6,306 nucleotides of DNA. Origin: Flavobacterium psychrophilum. GTDB lineage: Bacteria > Bacteroidota > Bacteroidia > Flavobacteriales > Flavobacteriaceae. The stretch's first letter is position 1. Every line of letters starts with the position of its first letter. The translations under genes were made by a program, and so were the position numbers. Below are positions 1 to 5,746 of the stretch, one piece after another. Under the pieces are notes generated by a model. That model made no database searches. It saw only the letters and a program-made list of their open reading frames with translations, and had not been told where the DNA came from. Location: positions 1 to 6,306 of the forward strand of contig CAMCBB010000094.1 in the NCBI GenBank assembly GCA_945872875.1, written 5' to 3'.

Positions 1-1364
1 TCCATAGCTTTGTCCGCATTTTGAAGCGCAACCATATTTACATCTTTTAATTCTTTACCTCTGTTTTCAGTTAATACAGAAAGGCCAAAATACACATTGT
101 CTTCAAGGAAATTTCTAGAATCAGGATTTGTAATTGCTAATTCAAATAAGGCACTTGCAACTGGATACACTTTTTGAGTAAAGTATTTTTTAGCTACTTC
201 ATTCAAACCATTTGCAATTGCTAAATCAATTTCTAATGATTTTTTAATATCTTCAGTTCCCATGCTTAATGCTGCGCCATCAACTGTTTTACCATCGGCT
301 GCAATAGATTTAGAAATTTTAGCTAAACCTAAATTATAATAATCTGCAGCAATAACTTTGTTAGTTCCTTTTGTAATGTACTCTGTTAGGGCACTAATTG
401 CTGAGTCATAATTTCCGTTTTGATATGCAGAATAACCTAAATATCTTAAGATACGCGGATTAACCTTATCTAATTTTTTCATTTCATTAGCTTCTGCCTC
501 TAAAGCTTTAAAATCTTTAGCTAAGATTAAGAAATCGGCATGACGCATACGCGACGGCAACGAATAATCGGTTAAGCTCATGTATTTTTCATAATTACTT
601 AATGCTTTATCAATGTTTTCTTTGTAAGTAGATGGTTTATTATTGGCCCATAAATAATAAGTTTCTGCCAATTCTCTAAAAACTGGACCATAACTAGGAT
701 TTAATGCCAACACTTCGTCATAGGCTTTTACAGCTTCTGTATAAGCTTTTGCACCTTTTAACAAAACACCTAATTGCATTTTAGCTCTAATCATGGTGTT
801 GTCAATTGCGTAGGCATCTCTGTAAGATACATACGCATCGTTTTGACTTTTATCCCCATAATAAGCATCTCCTAAAAACAATTTTACACTGGCATCGTTA
901 GGATTTGCAGTTTGCGCCTTTAATAGTAAATTAATTGCTGCTTTATAATCGGGTTTTGAATTACTCATATAAGCTTGCGCGATATATAAATATTCTTCAA
1001 TATCTCTCTTTTTCAATTCTTTTATAACTTGATCAAATATTGCATGAGCAGCAGCGGTATTTCCATTTTCTAAATCAATTTGACCTAAACCAATAGTGCT
1101 TAAACGAGCGCCATCTGAAGTGGAAAGTCCTCTTTGAAAATAGATTTTAGCTGAATCTTCAATGTTTTGTTTTAGGTAGATGTTACCAAGTAAAAAAGCA
1201 GCTTTACCATTATCTGGTTTTGCTAGTAGGTTGTTTTTAAGCACTGCTTTTGCTTTTTCATATTGCTCTGCATCAATTGCTTTTTTTGCTTGATCAACAT
1301 CTTGGGCAACACCCGAAGCAATTGATGTTAAAAAAACTAGGCTTAAAATTTTGAAATTTTTCAT
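1..1364 (-). CDS. Secreted tetratricopeptide-repeat (TPR) protein, C-terminus cut off by the window edge
   Basis: An open frame runs from the ATG at 1362-1364 to the window edge without a stop, giving 454 visible residues. The first 21 residues look like a Sec signal peptide: MKNF, a hydrophobic stretch ILSLVFLTSIA, then SGVAQ before an acidic mature start (DVDQA). The protein is therefore predicted to be periplasmic or envelope-associated. The rest is largely helical with TPR-like units. The clearest are at about residues 22-50 (QYEKAKAVL), 158-190 (GDAYYGDKSQNDAYVSYRDA), 191-224 (AYTEAVKAYDEVLALNP), 229-265 and 303-333 (GYSAYQNGNYDSAI). A later unit lies around 394-415. TPRs form protein-docking solenoids and no catalytic motif is visible. 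It is the last visible gene of the operon, 13 nt after the PstS-like gene. The leader AATTAAATAAG has no clear Shine-Dalgarno. The partner is unknown; a scaffold for the TonB machinery or the lipoprotein is inference only. Confidence 0.88.
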   Translation of the reverse strand, partial: MKNFKILSLVFLTSIASGVAQDVDQAKKAIDAEQYEKAKAVLKNNLLAKPDNGKAAFLLGNIYLKQNIEDSAKIYFQRGLSTSDGARLSTIGLGQIDLENGNTAAAHAIFDQVIKELKKRDIEEYLYIAQAYMSNSKPDYKAAINLLLKAQTANPNDASVKLFLGDAYYGDKSQNDAYVSYRDAYAIDNTMIRAKMQLGVLLKGAKAYTEAVKAYDEVLALNPSYGPVFRELAETYYLWANNKPSTYKENIDKALSNYEKYMSLTDYSLPSRMRHADFLILAKDFKALEAEANEMKKLDKVNPRILRYLGYSAYQNGNYDSAISALTEYITKGTNKVIAADYYNLGLAKISKSIAADGKTVDGAALSMGTEDIKKSLEIDLAIANGLNEVAKKYFTQKVYPVASALFELAITNPDSRNFLEDNVYFGLSVLTENRGKELKDVNMVALQNADKAM

Positions 1365-1377
1365 CTTATTTAATTTT

Positions 1378-2292
1378 CTATTTACTTTCAATTTTATTTC
1401 TAATACTTATATTTCTGCTTGGCTCGCGCATTGGTGCAAGCCCCGATTTTAATATTATTCGTTGTCCGGTTTCACCAGCTATGAATGAAGCAAAACCAAT
1501 TCCTAATCCATCATAACCTTGACAATTGATAATATACAAAACGCGTGCCAAAGGATATTTTCTATTCCCGAGGTTTTCCTGACTTGGATATACATATTCA
1601 TTTGATCCTTTGTCTTTAACACTTAATACAGTAATGTTTTCTAATGCTTTTTTAATTTTCTCTGTAGGTTGAAAAATCCAATTCATTCCAACTACTCCAA
1701 TCATACCTTCGTTTTTTGATACATAATCAATTACTTCATTATTGGTATTGAATGAAAAAACGCCCTTTTCAGGTATGTTTTTTAATCCTGCTAATTCTAA
1801 TAAATATCTAGTTGAACTAGAATTGGCATTATCAAAAACTAACCCTTTTATTTTGGTTGGTTTTCCATTTAAAAAAGCTACAATTTCTGATATATCTTGA
1901 ATAGTATCTTTTGATTTGTTGTTTTTAATTAAGGCAATTCCATCAATTGCGAAAGGTGTTTCTAAAGGTTTAATCTTTTTGTTTTTAAAATAGTTATTTT
2001 CTTTAGTATTTAACTTTCTTGTCAAAATTATGGTTTGGGCTTTATTTGATACAAATGAAAGCACACTTTCTTTTTCTGATTGCGGAATTAATTTAATTTT
2101 TGCATCGTATTGACTTTCAAATACAATCATTTGATCTTCTGCAATTGGAAATATAGATTCATCAACAAGAATAGAGGTGGAACCTGTTAAAATAGTTTCT
2201 TCGCTTTTATCTTTTTTACAAGATAATAGCGCGACAAAAATAAATCCTGTTGCAAAAAGAGTAAATACTATTTTATTTGAAATTTTAATCAT
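1378..2292 (-). CDS. PstS-like phosphate-type substrate-binding lipoprotein
   Basis: The 304-residue product starts with a lipoprotein signal: hydrophobic residues 8-23 and a lipobox LLSC with the acylated cysteine at C25, followed by KKDKSEE. The remainder resembles the PstS (type 2 periplasmic binding) family. Matching segments are GSTS at 37-40, TRKL at 91-94 (PstS proteins often have SRPL/SRPI here), FAIDGIALIKN at 114-124, SSSTR at 158-162 (the usual SGTR anion-binding loop, with Ser for Gly), a GMIGVVGM segment at 196-203, YPLARVLYI at 246-254, and a C-terminal GQRIILKSGLAPM. Known PstS proteins bind phosphate and feed a PstCAB permease, but no pstC, pstA or pstB is seen here. Phosphate as ligand is therefore plausible but unproven. 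The start codon overlaps the end of the upstream gene by 8 nt (ATGATTAA), suggesting translational coupling. It may instead be a regulatory or structural lipoprotein working with TonB. Confidence 0.82.
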   Translation of the reverse strand: MIKISNKIVFTLFATGFIFVALLSCKKDKSEETILTGSTSILVDESIFPIAEDQMIVFESQYDAKIKLIPQSEKESVLSFVSNKAQTIILTRKLNTKENNYFKNKKIKPLETPFAIDGIALIKNNKSKDTIQDISEIVAFLNGKPTKIKGLVFDNANSSSTRYLLELAGLKNIPEKGVFSFNTNNEVIDYVSKNEGMIGVVGMNWIFQPTEKIKKALENITVLSVKDKGSNEYVYPSQENLGNRKYPLARVLYIINCQGYDGLGIGFASFIAGETGQRIILKSGLAPMREPSRNISIRNKIESK

Positions 2293-2518
2293 CAGAATCG
2301 GTTTTCAATATTCTCCAAAATCTAAATGTTCCATATATAATTAACAAGCTGCCTAAAGCGATTCGGTATTTGGTTTCCATTCGAATTGGAAATGTAGTCC
2401 AAAAGATTAGTATAGACCCAAGTGTTAAATAAATCATAAGAAACAAAACACCTATAAATAGAAGAAATCGCTCTTTAAGCGATTTCTTCTTATAGTTTGT
2501 AAGTATATGCTTAATCAT
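2285..2518 (-). CDS. Small two-helix inner-membrane protein of unknown function
   Basis: This 77-residue protein is not one I can assign to a named family. It has a basic N-terminus (KKKSLKER at 10-17), a hydrophobic helix at about 18-41, a short loop with FPIRMETK, a second helix at about 51-69, and an acidic tail ending KTDSDD. By the positive-inside rule the lysine/arginine-rich N-terminus should be cytoplasmic, and the second helix should return the C-terminus to the cytoplasm. It is very probably a real gene. Its ATG follows the tonB stop codon with no gap (TAAATG), and its end overlaps the start of the PstS-like gene by 8 nt, so the ribosome could pass straight through all three. Codons 10-20 contain a perfect 13-bp inverted repeat, described separately. 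A role as an accessory subunit of the TonB/ExbBD complex is a guess from context. Confidence 0.8.
   Translation of the reverse strand: MIKHILTNYKKKSLKERFLLFIGVLFLMIYLTLGSILIFWTTFPIRMETKYRIALGSLLIIYGTFRFWRILKTDSDD
2460..2490 (-). repeat. Perfect 13-bp inverted repeat (hairpin) inside the small membrane-protein gene
   Basis: Arms AGAAGAAATCGCT (2460-2472) and AGCGATTTCTTCT (2478-2490) are exact reverse complements separated by a 5-base loop (2473-2477). In the minus-strand transcript the hairpin begins 28 nt after the A of the start codon of the small gene. The stem has four G-C pairs near the loop. It is not followed by a run of U on the minus strand (ATTTATAGG follows), so it does not look like a standard intrinsic terminator. 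It may act on mRNA processing, stability or translation downstream of tonB; that role is inferred. Confidence 0.6.
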
Positions 2519-3319
2519 TTATTCGTCTGGGTTTTCAATAGAGAAAGTTTGAATAAAAGCACAACGAACTTTTCTTCCGTTTTGTTCTGCTGGAGTCCAT
2601 TTTGGACTTTTACGCATTACTCTTTCTGCTTCTCTTCCTGAACCGTAACCAATATCTTTTAATACTTTAATATCAGTTAACGAACCATCTTTTTCTACCA
2701 CAAATGATACAGTTACTTTTCCTTTAAGTCCAGGTTCATCTGGTGGAGTAAAGTTATTGCTTAAGAACTTATACCATTTAGACATACCACCTATAAATCC
2801 AGGTTGTACCTCAATACCTGCAGAGTCATAAATAGTATTATCATCTACAACATCTTGAGGAGGTCCATTTCCTGGAGGATCTACTGTTAAGGCAGCATCT
2901 TTATCACCTTCAATATTTTCTTTACCAAGATTTTTGTCTTTGATGTCTTCTACTTTAGGCGGTTCTTCAGTAACCTCTTCTTTTTTTGCAACCACTGGTT
3001 TAACAAACTTCACCACATCTTCTCTTGGTTTTGGTGGTGGAGGTGGTTTCAAATCTTCTTTTGGTTTTTCTTCTTTAGGAGGAAGTTTCACTGTTGTTAT
3101 TCGGTCGTGTAATCCTTCATCAGTAGTTGCAGTAACACTACTGATAAACTCAAGAATAATAGGTGAAGCTACTGCTAACGAAAAAACAATAGCTCCTATA
3201 GCTAATGCTCTAAGATTGGTTTTACTGTTTTCCTTACGCAATAGATATGCACCATAGCTTTTGTTACGCCCTTCAAAAACGATGTCCATCCACTGTTTCC
3301 CTAATAGGTCTATTTTCAT
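2519..3319 (-). CDS. tonB: Energy transducer TonB
   Basis: TonB links the proton-driven ExbB/ExbD motor in the inner membrane to ligand-loaded TonB-dependent transporters in the outer membrane. The 266-residue product has the family layout. A cytoplasmic N-terminus contains IVFEGRNKSYGAYLLR (13-28), a motif typical of Bacteroidetes TonB. One transmembrane helix spans about 37-60. A periplasmic Pro/Lys/Glu-rich spacer runs from about 79 to 122, with PPPPPKP at 92-98. A linker follows, then the C-terminal TonB domain at about 174-262, with FTPPDEPGLKGKVTVSF, an EKDGSLTDIKVLK strand-turn and KWTPAEQNGRKVRCAF. Length and order are normal. It lies 34 nt after the second exbD, and its stop codon abuts the next ATG. 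The start is preceded by ATTACAAAAAG, with no canonical Shine-Dalgarno. It could serve many receptors, none of which is encoded in this window. Confidence 0.95.
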   Translation of the reverse strand: MKIDLLGKQWMDIVFEGRNKSYGAYLLRKENSKTNLRALAIGAIVFSLAVASPIILEFISSVTATTDEGLHDRITTVKLPPKEEKPKEDLKPPPPPKPREDVVKFVKPVVAKKEEVTEEPPKVEDIKDKNLGKENIEGDKDAALTVDPPGNGPPQDVVDDNTIYDSAGIEVQPGFIGGMSKWYKFLSNNFTPPDEPGLKGKVTVSFVVEKDGSLTDIKVLKDIGYGSGREAERVMRKSPKWTPAEQNGRKVRCAFIQTFSIENPDE

Positions 3320-3353
3320 CTTTTTGTAATTTTATTTAATACCAAAAGGCATA

Positions 3354-3914
3354 TTATTTGTTTAATTCCTCAGCTAATTTATTTTCCTCTGGGGTAAACT
3401 CATTAACTATTGCATAGGTAGGCACTTTACAAATTGCCATTTCATCTAAAATATCAACTAAGTTCTTATAGGTTGATTTTTTTGTAGGTTTGATAATTAC
3501 AATCATTCCTTTTTCTTTATCACCCATAACTACAGGGATAGATGCCACGCGATCTAGTAAGATCTTGCGAATACCATTTTTACCGTAGTCTGTAGTTTTT
3601 GGAGCTCCGTTAGGCTCTGGAGTTGCCAGCAATCCGTGAAACCATTTTATTTGATCCCCTTCACCTAATATTATAGTTACCGTTCTTCTTTGGTCTGTTT
3701 TAACAGGTGGAATCTTAGTTTCTTTATCATCTTTGGCAGGCAAGCCTAAAGGCATAGATTGTGGTTTTGATAAAGATGTTGTTAGCATAAAGAAGGTAAT
3801 AAGCAAGAATGCCAAATCTACCATTGCAGTTAAATCTACTTTAGAGTTTTGTTTTTTACTTCTTACTTTGCCACCTTTGCCACCTCCACTATCGCCAGTA
3901 TTTAATTCAGCCAT
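3354..3914 (-). CDS. exbD: ExbD-family biopolymer transport protein (second copy in the operon)
   Basis: ExbD is the single-span subunit of the ExbB/ExbD proton channel that energises TonB. This 186-residue protein has a Gly/Lys-rich cytoplasmic tail (residues 1-25, including GGGKGGK), one membrane helix at about 28-47, and a periplasmic domain ending in the usual IIKPTKKSTYKNLVDILDEM and VPTYAIV segment at about 138-169. The helix carries VDLTAMVDLAFLLITFFML. D33 in it aligns with the essential proton-binding aspartate of ExbD (Asp25 in E. coli). The gene follows the other exbD by 46 nt and precedes tonB by 34 nt. It differs clearly from the upstream exbD outside the membrane helix, so it is a diverged paralogue rather than a recent duplicate. 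The leader ACAAAAACTATAAA is A-rich without a Shine-Dalgarno. Confidence 0.93.
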   Translation of the reverse strand: MAELNTGDSGGGKGGKVRSKKQNSKVDLTAMVDLAFLLITFFMLTTSLSKPQSMPLGLPAKDDKETKIPPVKTDQRRTVTIILGEGDQIKWFHGLLATPEPNGAPKTTDYGKNGIRKILLDRVASIPVVMGDKEKGMIVIIKPTKKSTYKNLVDILDEMAICKVPTYAIVNEFTPEENKLAEELNK

Positions 3915-3960
3915 TTTATAGTTTTTGTATAAAAATTTATAATTATTTCAAAAAATAAAA

Positions 3961-4593
3961 TTAATTAGTTTTAGGTTTAGCTCTTAAACCCGTAACCAAA
4001 CTAAAATTATTTATTTTTTGATCTTGTAACATATCCATAATTTTTCTAATTTGAGGATATTGTTGTTTAGCATCGCCTTTAATTGCGAAGTCCAATTCTT
4101 TGTCTTTTAATTCAATACTTGCTTTGCGTGCATACATAATCCAATCTTTCAATTCATTGTTTAATGAATCGGTAGGGATACCAGGTTGTACTCCACTTTT
4201 ATTTCTATTGGCATTAGACATGGCAATAAGCTGCTTCAAACCAGATAAAGGAACACCAAATTCTTCAATTAATGAAAATTGAGCAATTTCATTTTCAGAA
4301 AATTTAATCCCACGGCTTTCACCCATTAATTCCAATGTTGCAACGCGTATGTCTCTGTCTTTCATTCCAAAGAATACACTTTGACCTACATTGTTTTTTC
4401 CAACAGTAAGTGTAGCTAATCCAGTTTCTGGAAGTTTAGTTTGAACTGTAGAAGCAGGTGTTTGAACAGGCAATGGCTCAGGTAGTTTTGCTGTAGCGGT
4501 CAAAATGAAGAACGTTAGCAAAAGGAAAGCCACATCACACATTGCGGTCATGTCAATAGAAGCTGCTTTTTTGGACATTTTTAATTTAGCCAT
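3961..4593 (-). CDS. exbD: ExbD-family biopolymer transport protein (first copy in the operon)
   Basis: This 210-residue protein is the first of two ExbD paralogues. A short basic N-terminus (KLKMSKKAAS) leads into one helix at about 15-35 with IDMTAMCDVAFLLLTFFIL. D20 is the expected proton-carrying aspartate. The periplasmic part is longer than in the other copy. It includes a proline-rich linker after the helix (LPEPLPVQTP), a central region at about 70-150 not seen in short ExbDs, and a typical C-terminal ExbD end (LDFAIKGDAKQQYPQIRKIM and NNFSLVTGL). The gene lies 51 nt after exbB. The ATG at 4591-4593 was chosen because it keeps the usual short tail; a second in-frame ATG at codon 6 is possible. 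The leader is almost pure A/T. Together with the second ExbD it could form a mixed dimer in the ExbB pore; that is inference. Confidence 0.93.
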   Translation of the reverse strand: MAKLKMSKKAASIDMTAMCDVAFLLLTFFILTATAKLPEPLPVQTPASTVQTKLPETGLATLTVGKNNVGQSVFFGMKDRDIRVATLELMGESRGIKFSENEIAQFSLIEEFGVPLSGLKQLIAMSNANRNKSGVQPGIPTDSLNNELKDWIMYARKASIELKDKELDFAIKGDAKQQYPQIRKIMDMLQDQKINNFSLVTGLRAKPKTN

Positions 4594-4610
4594 TTTTTAT
4601 TTTTTTTTAA

Positions 4611-4636
4611 TTTTTTGAAATAATCGTTTCAAAAAA
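4611..4636 (-). repeat. 10-bp inverted repeat between exbB and the first exbD
   Basis: TTTTTTGAAA (4611-4620) and TTTCAAAAAA (4627-4636) are exact reverse complements around a 6-base loop (TAATCG on the plus strand). Two more pairs are possible if one A is bulged out. It lies in the 51-nt gap after the exbB stop. On the transcribed strand it is followed by A-rich sequence (TTAAAAAAAAATAAAA), not a T-run, so it is not a classic terminator. It could mark or protect the 3' end of an exbB-only transcript. The stem is A/T-rich with one G-C pair, so it is weak. Confidence 0.45.
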
Positions 4637-4644
4637 ATTAATTA

Positions 4645-5484
4645 TTATTTATTACTCCCTTTCATTCTTCTGTAAGAATTAACAATTGCATTACCTGCTT
4701 CGTCAATAGAGTAGGTTAATGTGTCAATTTTAGAAGTAAAAAGGTTGTATGTCACAATTGCTAAAGCAGAAGTAGAGATACCTGTTGCAGTGTTAATAAG
4801 CGCTTCCGAGATACCATTTGCAAGCATGGCTTGGTCTGGAGTTCCAGAAGAAGCTAACGCACCAAACGCTTTAATCATCCCTGTTACTGTTCCTAATAAT
4901 CCTGCAAGAGTTCCTAAAGAAACTAATGTAGAAAGGATAGTCATGTGTTTTTCTAACATTGGCATTTCTAATGAAGTAGCTTCTTCGATTTCTTTGTGAA
5001 TCATTTCAGCAGCTTCTTCGCTATTAAATCCTTCTTTTTTAACTTCTTGATATTTAACTAGAGCTGATTTTATAGCATTTGCAACAGATCCTTGTTGTTT
5101 GTCACAAGCAGCAATAGCGCTATCAATATTTCCTTTAGCGATATCACCTTGAATTGAAGACATGAATTTATCTAAATTTCCAGTTCCTGAAGCTTTAGAA
5201 ATTACAAAATATCTTTCAAAAGAAAATACAATTACCATTAATAAACATCCTAATAAAACAGGAACGATTGCTCCTCCTTTGTATACCATTGCTAAATAGT
5301 TTCCTGCTTTTGGGTGACCAGCTTCAGCACCAGCCTCAATCATTGCTTTTTCATTTTCGAAATTTCCTGGAGCTCCCATAATGAATTTCCATACAATAAT
5401 ACCTACAAGAATACAAGATGCGATGATAATTCCTGTCATCATACCTCCGCCATTAGTTCCGTTTTCTTTTTTTGCGTTTGCCAT
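4645..5484 (-). CDS. exbB: MotA/TolQ/ExbB-family proton channel protein
   Basis: ExbB forms the pentameric inner-membrane scaffold of the TonB motor around the ExbD helices. The 279-residue protein has hydrophobic helices at about 15-36, 71-95, 181-207 and 220-248. The last two carry the family signature: LAGLLGTVTGMIKAFGAL (193-210) and GISEALINTATGISTSALA (224-242). T199, E227 and T232 align with E. coli Thr148, Glu176 and Thr181, the polar residues lining the channel. The cytoplasmic domain between helices 2 and 3 holds the helical segment with HKEIEEATSLEMPMLEKH. The first helix has no counterpart in the three-span E. coli protein, and a 34-residue loop separates it from the core. It is the first gene of the operon. 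The leader AAAATTAAAAAAAATGGC lacks a Shine-Dalgarno, so start choice rests on the predicted N-terminus and family length. Confidence 0.94.
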   Translation of the reverse strand: MANAKKENGTNGGGMMTGIIIASCILVGIIVWKFIMGAPGNFENEKAMIEAGAEAGHPKAGNYLAMVYKGGAIVPVLLGCLLMVIVFSFERYFVISKASGTGNLDKFMSSIQGDIAKGNIDSAIAACDKQQGSVANAIKSALVKYQEVKKEGFNSEEAAEMIHKEIEEATSLEMPMLEKHMTILSTLVSLGTLAGLLGTVTGMIKAFGALASSGTPDQAMLANGISEALINTATGISTSALAIVTYNLFTSKIDTLTYSIDEAGNAIVNSYRRMKGSNK

Positions 5485-5520
5485 TTTTTTTAATTTTAAT
5501 AGTTTTTAATAATTAATAAG

Positions 5521-5577
5521 TTTTTAGTTGTAATAAACTTGAATCAGAAGCAAATTTAAATTTTTAGTTGTAATAAA
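5521..5577. repeat. 17-bp direct repeat, two copies 40 bp apart
   Basis: TTTTTAGTTGTAATAAA occurs exactly at 5521-5537 and again at 5561-5577. The copies flank the candidate -7 box of the operon promoter at 5551-5558. One lies in the predicted leader and one in the promoter spacer. They could be a regulator's two binding sites (40 bp is close to four helical turns) or the remnant of a local duplication. Only two copies exist, so this is not a CRISPR. Confidence 0.6.
5551..5558 (-). promoter_or_regulatory. Candidate -7 box of the exbB operon promoter
   Basis: Read on the minus strand this is TAAATTTG, a full match to the Bacteroidetes -7 consensus TAnnTTTG. It lies 67 bp before the exbB start codon, leaving a leader of roughly 60 nt. 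No TTG is found at the usual 17-23 bp upstream; the nearest is 32 bp away, at 5591-5593. An A7T8 tract (5575-5589) covers the place where a -33 element would sit and might substitute as an upstream activating tract. In such AT-rich DNA one full match may arise by chance. Confidence 0.4.
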
Positions 5578-5628
5578 AAAATTTTTTTTACAATAATAAC
5601 TTCACATCAAAAGTTAAATTAAAATATG

Positions 5629-5651
5629 GTAACATTAACTTAACATTGAAC
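5629..5651. repeat. Tandem 11-bp repeat with TTAACA-like cores in the divergent intergenic region
   Basis: TAACATTAACT (5630-5640) is followed directly by TAACATTGAAC (5641-5651); 8 of 11 bases agree, including the first eight positions except the last. The cores GTAACA (5629-5634) and TTAACA (5640-5645) are 11 bp apart, the spacing of paired regulator sites such as the Pho box of Bacillus. It lies about 70 bp upstream of the candidate operon promoter and about 100 bp upstream of the cupin gene, so it could serve either. The base composition makes chance likely. Confidence 0.25.
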
Positions 5652-5746
5652 AAAAAAAACACTAATTTTCATTAATTTTATAACGAAAAAAACACATATT
5701 ATTGCAGTCAACTTTCTAATTAAAAGTTTAATAATTTAAATCTAAG

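Larger units (their letters stand above)
5485..5746. other. Divergent intergenic region between exbB and the cupin gene
   Basis: This 262-bp, very AT-rich region separates two divergently transcribed genes and must hold the promoters for both. It contains the candidate minus-strand -7 box, the 17-bp direct repeat, an A7T8 tract at 5575-5589 likely to bend or stiffen the DNA, and the 11-bp tandem repeat. For the plus-strand cupin the best -7-like words are TAATTTTC (5663-5670) and TAATTTTA (5673-5680). Each is one base off consensus, with a TTG at 5646-5648 spaced 14 or 24 bp away, so neither fits well. I see no small gene or structured RNA in it. Confidence 0.6.

Noticed and set aside
1378..2292. 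First gene of a phosphate ABC transporter (pst) operon
   Set aside because: No pstC, pstA, pstB or phoU follows; the next gene is a TPR protein, and upstream genes are TonB components.
2934..3257. Plus-strand open frame of 107 codons opposite tonB
   Set aside because: Its glycine/phenylalanine/serine-rich product is the mirror of the proline/lysine/glutamate-rich TonB spacer. It has no start context and no family resemblance.
3341..3353. Short hairpin between the second exbD and tonB (ACC-AAAA-GGC)
   Set aside because: The stem is only about five pairs including a G-U pair, well within chance.
3733..4282. Two short plus-strand open frames opposite the exbD genes
   Set aside because: Both are antisense to well-supported exbD genes and their products have no recognisable features.
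4611..4636. Intrinsic terminator after exbB
   Set aside because: The hairpin is followed by A-rich, not T-rich, sequence on the transcribed strand, and the next operon gene starts 17 nt later. Treated as a hairpin of unknown role instead.
4721..4999. Plus-strand open frame of 92 codons opposite exbB
   Set aside because: It lies wholly inside a strongly supported exbB gene, and its translation shows no recognisable domain.
5521..5577. Possible CRISPR fragment from the 17-bp repeat
   Set aside because: There are only two copies, the unit is shorter than CRISPR repeats, and no cas gene is present.
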